This document shows, in pieces, positions 44,946 to 53,088 of a stretch of 64,000 nt of DNA. This DNA is from Nansenia antarctica (taxonomy: Eukaryota > Chordata > Actinopteri > Argentiniformes > Microstomatidae): NCBI GenBank assembly GCA_963989245.1, contig OZ022349.1, forward strand, positions 31,074,693 to 31,138,692, in the 5' to 3' direction. Every line of letters begins with the position of its first letter. The first letter of the stretch is position 1. The notes under the pieces are model-generated. The model did not search any database, was not told the DNA's origin, and was given only the letters and a program-made list of their open reading frames with translations. The position numbers were made by a program, and so were the translations under genes.

Positions 44946-45935
44946 ATGGAGGTGCATGTGCTCCTTTTTTGTATCTTGACTATGGTCAGGGTTGTTGCTG
45001 TCAACACAAATGGACTCAGAGATAGGAAGAAGATGGAGCTTGTGTTGGTAGCATACAAAGAGGAGATCATATGCCTCCAAGAGACGCATTGGACAGAGGA
45101 CATAATGGAAGATGTAAGAAGGAGGTGGAATGGACAAGTGTATGTAAGTAATGGAACTGTGTATGCTTGTGGGGTGGCTATGTTGGTAAAGAATGGGGTG
45201 GTGAACAATGTAAGGAACATAATGAATGACAATGAGGGAAGAGTGGTGGGAGTGGGCTTTGAATATCAAGGGATTGAGTAGGCACTGTATTGTATATATG
45301 CACCAAATGTGGATAAATATAGAACTTTTTTTTTTTAAATCTTTGAAAGAGAAATGTGTTTGGAATTGTATAATGGTTGTGGATTATAATGTGGTGGTGG
45401 ATAGGTTAGATGTAACAAGGTGGGTGAAATTTAGGAATGATCCGTCACGCCCAGTATTGCTAGAAATGATGCGCACAAGAGGAATGGTGGATATATGGAT
45501 TAATTAATTATATGGATATATGGATTAATAAAATTAATTAATTAATTAAATTAAATTAAAAATTAAATTAAAATTAAATTAATTAAAATTATATGGAGGG
45601 AGGGGCACCCTGATGCGCAGGTTTTTTCAAGGAGACAAATGTTGATGGGGGGTTTGAGACAATCAAGGATAGATTTGTGTTTAGTGAAGAGGGAGGTGAG
45701 GCACCTGGTTGGAAAGGTTGAGTATCGGTTTATGGCTTTTAGTGACCACGATGCTCAGTCTTTCCGGCTAGGTGCGGGGAAGGTAGGGGGAAGAGGAGGG
45801 ACATGGTGCTTTAATGCAAGTTTGCTTAAAGATAAACGTTTTGGGGTGATAGTAAGAGAGTGTGTGAGTGTGGCTATGGAAGACCAGATGTATGAGAGTG
45901 ATGTGTGTGTGTGGTGGGAGAGGATGAAGGATTAA
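44946..45935 (+). pseudogene. Tx1 LINE ORF2: APE-type endonuclease
   Basis: Fragments in order: 44985-45281 with VNTNGLRDRKKMELV and CLQETHW (metal-binding Glu), 45226-45507, and 45639-45935 with QSRIDLCLV and FSDHDAQSF (the SDH signature of the apurinic-type endonuclease). Frameshifts and an AT-rich low-complexity stretch (45500-45595) separate them. Confidence 0.8.
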
Positions 45936-45981
45936 TTAAAAGCCGTAATAATAGTGTAGTGGTTTTATATGATGTTATACT

Positions 45982-46251
45982 GAGAAAGGGGAGTTGGGCA
46001 AAGCAGCACTCAAGGAAGGCCCATTTCCTTCCTGAAGGTGTGAGCCAAGGTCAGTGTCGCAGTGAACAATTGGGCCCATAACTTATGTAATCACAGATTT
46101 GTATAATATGATTGGTTCCCAAGAATGGTGACCTCATGACCAAGGATAGTTCTATATGAAGTCCCACCATTGTTGGTGGCTGGCTTTTGCTTCCTGCTTG
46201 CTCCTGGCTGCTCTTTGAAGACAATTGATCGAAGCTCTTTGTGCTTTGTAG
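45982..46251. mobile_element. Unclassified 270-bp insertion, TSD GTTATACT
   Basis: Flanked by GTTATACT at 45974-45981 and 46252-46259. Begins GAGAAAGGGG and ends CTTTGTAG. No tail, no strong inverted ends and no protein. The 8-bp duplication suits a hAT-type non-autonomous element, but the ends do not look like one. Confidence 0.6.
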
Positions 46252-46259
46252 GTTATACT

Positions 46260-48057
46260 AAATCTATTAATAATCAATTAGAGGCCACAACAATAGCATT
46301 TGCAAAACGGAGAGGGAAAGAGAGAGTGAGGGCGGAAAGGGATTTGCAGAAAAGGTTAGCAATAGAACAGGAGAGAGTAGATAATATTCCAGGGCATGAT
46401 TTAACAGAGTATTTGAGGGTGAGGGAAGATTTGAGGGAGTTAGAGAAGAGAAAGTGTGAAGGTGCTTTAGTAAGGAGTAGAGCAAGGTATGTGGTTGAGG
46501 GAGAAAGGAGTACAGCATTCTTTTTAGGTTTAGAGAAGAGACAGAAAGAGAAAGGGAAAATTAAGGAATTAGAGAATGATAAAGGTGAAATAATAACAGA
46601 CTTTATTATTTTGGGGGAGGTTAAGACAGCCATCATGGGGTTAAATCTAAATAAGAGTCCGGGTTCGGACGGGTTGACGGCTGAACTTTATAAAGCATTT
46701 GTTGACATCCTGGCCCCTATATTGTGTGTATACATGTATGGGGAATAAAAGGGTGGTTCCGGACTCTATGGCCTTGGGGGTGCTCACTTTATTGTATAAG
46801 GGTAAAGGGGACAGGAACAAATGACAGAATTATAGAGCATTATTATTACCTAATTGTGATTATAAAATTATAGCAAAAGTATTAGCTAATAAATTGAATG
46901 AAGTAATGAAAAACATGATTGCACCTACCCAGGCCTATGGGAGGGAGGGATGTGGCAGGGAGGGGTGTGGCAGAGAATATGTGCACATTAAGGGATGTTG
47001 TGAAGGACATGAGGGAGGAAGGGGGTTTATTGTTATCTTTGGATTTAAGGCTTTTGACAGGGTGGAACATGTATTTTTATTGAAAACAATGGAACTTTTT
47101 GGGATTGGGACTGTTATGAGGGATTGGATTGGATTATTATATAAGAATGCTAGAAGTAAAGTAAAGATAGATGGATTATTGACTGACTCCTTCCCTTTGG
47201 GTAGATCAATAAGACAAGGGTGTCCACTGTCAGCATTACTATATAGCATATCTGTGGAGCCATTGGCACCTTATATTAAGCAGGAGAAAGAAATTAAGGG
47301 AATAAATATGCTGGGGGGAGGAGTTATCATGCAGATGACACGACATGTACTGTAAGGGATGTAAATAGTGTGAACAAAATAATGGGGTGTGTAAACATAT
47401 ATGGAAAGGCTTTCTGGTGCAAAAGTGAATGTTGACAAGTCTGAAATGTTGTGTATACAGACAATTGTGTTTTTTATTTGAAAATCGTAAAGGGGATGAT
47501 ACAAGTGTTGGGGATATATCTTGGAGAGGATGACAGGGAGTCTGTTGATTACACTTGGACAGGGGTTTTGAATAAAATAAGAACAGCATTGAATTATTGG
47601 AAGCAAAGGAACATGAAACTGAAGGGAAAAGTTGTAATTGTTAATGCACTGTTAATGTCAAAATATGTTTATGTATTAGGTGTATTGAATGTACCAGAGT
47701 GGGTTCTAAAAGAAAGCAGGATGTTAGTGTCAGATTTTTTGTGGAGAGGAAAGGGGGTTAAAATAGCGTATGATGTTTAATATGATGTTAAATATATATA
47801 GTAGCAGATTATGATAAAGGGGGGTTGAAGCTGGTAGATCTGGAGGTAAAGATGAGGGCAATGAGAGTCAGAACAGTCAAAATGTTTTTGTATGGGGAGG
47901 AAGGACATGGATGGAAAGGATACTTTAGGGAATGGGTACATAGATGTGGGGGGTGTGGGGATTATGGGTTGTTGATGTGCTTTAAAGCACGGATGTATGA
48001 TAGGGTTCCGGAATTCTATAAAGAGGTGTTTAAAGCCTGGGGTCGTTTTTTGCCTGG
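46260..48057 (+). pseudogene. Tx1 LINE ORF2: linker, reverse transcriptase, thumb
   Basis: Blocks in several frames: linker with EGALVRSRARYVVEGERSTA and FFLGLEKRQ, NKSPGSDGLTAELYK, RT with KAFDRVEHVFLLKTMELFG, SIRQGCPLSALLYSISVEPL, a damaged YADD region (46950-47370), then LGIYLGEDD and the thumb to GRFLPG at 48057, where the hAT element begins. The same domain order as the minus-strand Tx1 at 2890-4450, with different sequence. Confidence 0.82.
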
Positions 48058-48576
48058 GGTAGGATCAGTGTTGCCACAGTTACTTTGAAAAAGTATTCTG
48101 ATTACTGATTACTGATTACTCCTTTAAAAAGTAATCTAGTTACTTTACTGATTACTTGATTTTAAAAGTAACTAAGTTAGATTACTAGTTACTTTTTTAG
48201 TTACTATTGGCAGCTGCCTAGGCACCCGACCTCCCTCCCCCCCCGCAACATAAAAATGAAAACTGGTTTTGCCAAAACTCACTTTATTTTAACAGTAACT
48301 TAAATTACATAATTAAACTTTAAACAATAACTTAAAACAACAAAATAAAGAGTCTTTCTTTGCCTCACCCAACATAAATACTTTTAAACAATACATACTT
48401 TTAAACAATAAAATAAATATAATCTTTATTTAACACAGTAACTAGCAAGGAGTGGTTTCACAAAACCTAAAACCTACCCTGACCATTCAGATATGATCCT
48501 AATATAATCCTAATCCTAAACTGGGTGAGTCTGAGTTTATCAATGAAGAGTGAACTCAGCTGTCAAGACTGGAAGG

Positions 48577-48676
48577 AGGCCATGAACACGCTATGGAGGC
48601 CATGAACACGCTATGGAGGCCATGAACACGCTATGGAGGCCATGAACACGCTATGGAGGCCATGAACACACTATGA
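48577..48676. repeat. 20-bp tandem repeat, 5 copies
   Basis: AGGCCATGAACACGCTATGG repeated five times just downstream of the hAT transposase stop, the last copy with one substitution. Confidence 0.92.
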
Positions 48677-50783
48677 GTGAAACAGTGGAAAGGGGCGAGT
48701 AAACCAGTGGTTGTATCTCATTAACAGAAGCTTCTCAAACCTCTTGTCAGAAAGTCTGTTCCTTCTAGGCGTGAGCACCAAACCTCCCAGACTAAAGAGC
48801 CGCTCTACAGGAGCGCTAGATGGGGTTGGAGTGTTATACTTCAAGAAAATGTTCTTAATGTTTGGATACTGATTCAGAATCTGAAGCTCATGCCCTGACC
48901 TCAAGTAGTCCATGACTTCCTTTTCTGCCGAGTAGGTCTCCTCTGGCTCCGCCTCAAAAGCAAAAAAGTCCATCTCGCCTTGGTTGGCAGTCGTGGTGGG
49001 TACACTGGCAGGGCTCTGTGCTGCAGGAGCAGTTTTGCGACATTCTGCTGTGAGAAGCTCCTTTACTTGCTCCCTCCTACCTTCATCTCTCAGCCATCGG
49101 AGTTTGAATTTTGGACAACTAGCAGCTGCGAGAAGGGCATCTTTGTTGTCCAGCACACTGGCAAAACGAGTCTGGATAGCCTGAAAGATATAATTTGATA
49201 TGTTTATTATTATCTAGTTGTAGCCTATAAGGTCTATTATTTATACCTTTATTTACTAATTATGTATGCAATTAGTTTGTGCAACTGACAACCTACATAC
49301 TGCAGTATGGTGTGACTCTGCTCCATGTTCATGAATAGTGCAATGAAAATGTATTTATTTATCTTTAAGATGGAACAACATAGCATACCTGCACTATGGC
49401 ATCTGGAAGGCCTGCAGTCATCTTGGATAGGGTGTCTTTCACAGCAAGGGTCTTCTGCATCAGGACTTCAAGTGTGGGCAGTAAAGTCCCATACGGGCAG
49501 TCACCTTGTAGGATATCCAGTGCTATAGTTAGAGGCTTCATGACGGTACAGTACTCATGCAGGTACTGGTACTCCTGGTCTTTGAAGCACTTCACTCCCA
49601 GCTTGTTGCACAGAGTAGTCAGCTCATTCATGGGGATTTCTGCGATTCTCTTTATGGCTTCGTAAAAGGAATTCCACCTTGTGGATGTCGGTACCAGGAG
49701 CTTTCTTTTGTTTACCTCCTCCACCGTTTCTGACGCAACGGTAGATCGGCTTGCTTTCGTCCAGAGAGCTGTGCATTTTGCTGTGCTGCTCCTATACACA
49801 GCCTTGCTCTCTGGTTTGGAAGTGATGTACTTCTCCACATCACTTGTAGAAATAAGGTTGAGGGTATGTGAAGCACACCTTTGGTGCGGGGGAAGAATCA
49901 GCTGGCCATCACTATCATCCTCAGCTGATAGGATTTCTGACACATCTAAAAAAGTGACATCATCCGTGGCCTCCTCCACCGTCTCATCATCGGACTCTGT
50001 GACAGCAGGCTGATAGACTTGAAATGCCTTGACAAAGTTAGATCCATTATCTGTCACTGTTGCTACTACTTTGTTGATTAGTCCATATGAAGAGTGAATG
50101 TTTTCGATTTCTGCACCAATAACATTATACGTGTGTCTACCGCGGATTCTCCTACACGCCAATGCAGCCTTGTTGCGGTCTAATGTGGATCTACTAATCC
50201 AGTGGAGCGTTACTCCCATATAGCTCCTATTGTTAGCTGTCCAAATGTCCGCTGTAGTTGACACATAGTCGACCTCGTTCAGCGCAGCCTTCAGATGTTT
50301 TTCCATCTCTGCATACTCCTTCTCCAAGTACGAAGAAAAAGATGTTCTGTGAGGTAGCTCGGCATTGGTAGTAGTGGGGATCTTGTTAATGATGGCACGG
50401 AAAGAGGGCGAGTCAACTGTGTTTATGGGCAGCATTTCCTCTACAACATACCGCCCGACCAATTTATTCAACTCTCCCACACTTACAGGTTGTGATTTTG
50501 TAGGCCTACTGAAGTCCAGCTTTTGTTGCTTGAGCGGTGTGGGACCTCCCGCAGAAGTCGAGGCCGCGGTCTCTGGGACTTTCTCCGCGAGCTTGACTGT
50601 GCTGTGCTGAGATTCCAAATGTTTCTTTAAATTTGATGTTGTGGTTTTACCACAGGACAATATTTTCTTTCCAGCACAGAGTGTACAACGAACATTTATG
50701 TTCTTGTCATCCTTTGCTGACACAAACTCAAAATAATCCCTATATTTCCAGCTATTTAACGCATATCTCTGTTCTCGCTCCAT
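48671..50783 (-). CDS. hAT transposase (ZBED-like), two exons
   Basis: Exon 1 is 50783-49389 (465 codons from ATG, MEREQRYALNSW) and exon 2 is 49180-48671 (170 codons with stop). The intron 49388-49181 (208 bp) has a GT start (GTATGC) and a TTTCAG end, and the reading frame is kept; 634 residues total. A BED zinc finger (CTLC ... HLESQH) is at about residues 32-60. The RNase H-like catalytic fold follows (STTADIWTANNRSYMGVTLHW holds the first Asp, VTDNGSNFVKAF the second). The hAT dimerisation block SSAPVERLFSLGGLVLTPRR is near the C-terminus. The ATG was chosen because upstream in-frame residues do not resemble the family. No lesion seen. Confidence 0.9.
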
Positions 50784-51129
50784 TGTGTAGGCTATACGCT
50801 TCTGTTTACACTGTGCAATCAGCGTGGTGATACACGTGAGCGATTCTGCTGCACCTCGTGTTGAAAACGTGATCACTGACGTCACTCCCCAAGACGCGAG
50901 AAAAGCAATAAATGTTTGTTTACTATTGAACATTACAAAGAAATACTGCATTTAGCCTAAGTTATGAGGTAGTAACGCAATAGTAACGCACAGTCACTTG
51001 AATAAGTAACTTTAATCCGATTACTGATTTGGAAATAGTATCGCGATAGAATACTCGTTACTGGGAAAAGTAATCAGATTAGAGTAACACGTTACTTAGT
51101 ATCGCGTTACCGGCATCACTGGGTAGGAT

Positions 51130-52144
51130 ATGAGTGTGAGAAGAGAGGGGAGATACTAAATGTTCCAGTTTTATTGAACCCTGTAATAAGAAGAGAGGGG
51201 AAAATGTTAGAATCTAGGAGTTTTTGGAGGGCAGGACTGATTAGAGTAATGGGTTTTAGGTATGAGGTAGTGCCAGGGTTCCTATCAGAGCAGGCAATCA
51301 TTGAAGTTGTTAGGGAAACAGATGAGGAGATGAGAAGGGGAGAAATAGTGAGCATGTATGATCAAATGAAGCAGAGTATACCTGGGGAGTGGGTGAGGAG
51401 GTTAGATAGGGAGTTAAGAGGGAAGGAGCAAACAGAGTTACCTAGGTTAAGAATAGGGAAAGGGGAAACAGTGCGGGACTTCTCAGCTGTTAAGGTGAAG
51501 GAGTGCTACTGGGCACTGTTGGAGAGTAGAGTGAAGGAGCCTGCGGCAGAGAAGGTGTGGAGGCAGGTGTTCCCAGGATTGGAGGTGAAGAATATATGGA
51601 GGAATTTATTTTAGAAATATAATAGTTTAGAATGTACACATTTTTATTTTATGCTCAGACATAACAGGGTTTATACTAAGGTGGTGTTGCATCAGGTAGA
51701 CAGAACAGTTTCGAGGGAGTGTGATGTGTGTGGGATACAGGATGAGAACTTAATGCATATGCTTTTTGAATGTAGAGAAATGAAGGGATTTGAAGAAAGG
51801 TTGAAAGGACTAGTGAAAAAGCACTGGGGGGGTGGAGGTGGTGGGGATGCAGGAGTGGAGGAGGTTGGTGGTATTTGGTGGAGGGAAAGAGGAGGGGAGT
51901 GAATATATGGTGTTTAAATTATGTATTATTACAGGCGAGGAATGCAATTTATTTGAGGAGAAATTTAGCAAGATTTGAGGGAAAGTGGATAACGGTGTGG
52001 AAAGTTTTTGAGGGATTGGTCAGGAAGAATGTGGGACTGATGCACAAGACAGGGCAAAAAGATTTTAAGAAGTTGTTTATTAGGGATTGTGGGTTTATAA
52101 GGGTGAGGGTGGATGGAGGGTTGGAGTTTGATTTAGATTTTTGA
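51130..52144 (+). pseudogene. Tx1 LINE ORF2 C-terminus
   Basis: Continues the ORF2 interrupted at 48057: 51174-51614, then 51651-51902 with the zinc motif CDVCGIQDENLMHMLFEC (zf-RVT), then 51875-52144 with ARNAIYLRR and a stop at 52144. Two frame changes. The 3' UTR runs to about 52408. Confidence 0.8.
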
Positions 52145-52412
52145 AGGTGGTTTTGTTTTTATTGTTGCATTCATTTGTTATTGATTTATATTAAAGGGTT
52201 ATTTTGGTTATGAAGGACTGACTGAATAATAGACGGATTTATCTCATACCAAAATGGTATGGGTGTTTTTTGTTTTATTTATTTGTTTTTTAATTTATTT
52301 AATTTGAATTATAATACAATGAAGGCTATACAATTAACATGTGTGAATATGTATAGCTATGATTGTATTTAAAATAATATTTTTATAATAAAGAAACATT
52401 TTTTAAAAAGAG

Positions 52413-52635
52413 CAGCCGCCCAACCACCAAAGGGTTGGCGGTTCGAATCCTGACTCCACTGTCCACAATAAGCACCCCTCCCTTTATCTATTTGTCTTTT
52501 TTTGTTGTGTTGTTTTGTATTGGATGTATTTTATGTGTGTTACATTTTGGGGTTTTTACTTCTAAGGGAAAAATACTAACACTAGTGCAATGTCCTTTCC
52601 TTCATTAGGAAAAGGAAAATATGTGTTCCCAACCT
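52413..52635 (+). repeat. tRNA-like SINE, 3' part
   Basis: Starts CAGCCGCCCAACC. B box GGTTCGAATCC at 52440-52450, then an unrelated body of about 180 bp. It completes the tRNA-like head at 43888-43957 after removal of the LINE. Because the A and B boxes are 8.5 kb apart, it is not a functional RNA polymerase III gene now. Confidence 0.6.
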
Positions 52636-52639
52636 AACC

Positions 52640-52704
52640 CTAACCCTAACACTAACCCTGACCCTGACCCTGACCCTAACCCTAACACTAACCCTGACCC
52701 TAAC
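52640..52704. repeat. Telomere-like repeats left of the BEL element
   Basis: CCCTAACCCTGACCC variants; the last five bases CTAAC are the left target duplication of the BEL element. Confidence 0.85.
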
Positions 52705-53088
52705 TGTTCAGCTCTCCCTCTAGTTAGCTGAATGGTGAATCTTCTGCTTGCTCCGGCAGTACGGGTGAAATTATGAGACTTGACACAATTCGATTTGATT
52801 TCCTTCTTCCTCTATTAAACAGATTGTAAAACTGACAAAACACATTGATCTATTAGTACATGTAAGTAATTAACAGTGAACGAACTAACAGAAAAGATTT
52901 AACAAACTACACAATCATTCAGAGCTCAACTTACCAACTCCCATCTCTCTGTACAACTGACCTCCCGTTTCCCCTGTCACCCAGATCACACTCATTAAGC
53001 CCGCCCCCATTTCTATCTAAGCCAATCACAAATCAAACAAATTAAAATAACCCCCAAATGAAATACCCTCCCATGGATTAGCCAAACA
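52705..53088 (-). repeat. BEL 3' LTR
   Basis: TGTTCAGCTCTCC to TAGCCAAACA. The fusion frame terminates 10 bp inside it, at 53078. Confidence 0.9.

Larger units (their letters stand above)
48066..51121 (-). mobile_element. hAT transposon, apparently intact, TSD GGTAGGAT
   Basis: 3,056 bp. Termini CAGTGTTGCC and GGCATCACTG (the reverse of CAGTGATGCC). GGTAGGAT at 48058-48065 and 51122-51129 is a perfect 8-bp duplication, the hAT signature. Subterminal GATTACT/AGTAATC repeats on both sides are candidate transposase-binding sites. It carries one two-exon transposase gene. Inserted in the Tx1 LINE thumb region. Confidence 0.95.
43958..52408 (+). mobile_element. Tx1-type LINE inserted into a tRNA-like sequence
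   Basis: A plus-strand non-LTR retrotransposon with 5' UTR, ORF1, ORF2 (endonuclease, RT, zinc tail) and AATAAAG near 52390. It separates a tRNA-like head (A box 43941-43953) from the B box GGTTCGAATCC at 52440-52450; AGAG at 43954-43957 and 52409-52412 may be the target duplication. It is degraded by many frameshifts and contains two later insertions, a 270-bp piece (45982) and a hAT transposon (48066). Confidence 0.82.

Noticed and set aside
52413..52480. A functional tRNA gene
   Set aside because: Only the B-box half is present; the A-box half is 8.5 kb away across a LINE, and no complete cloverleaf can be drawn.
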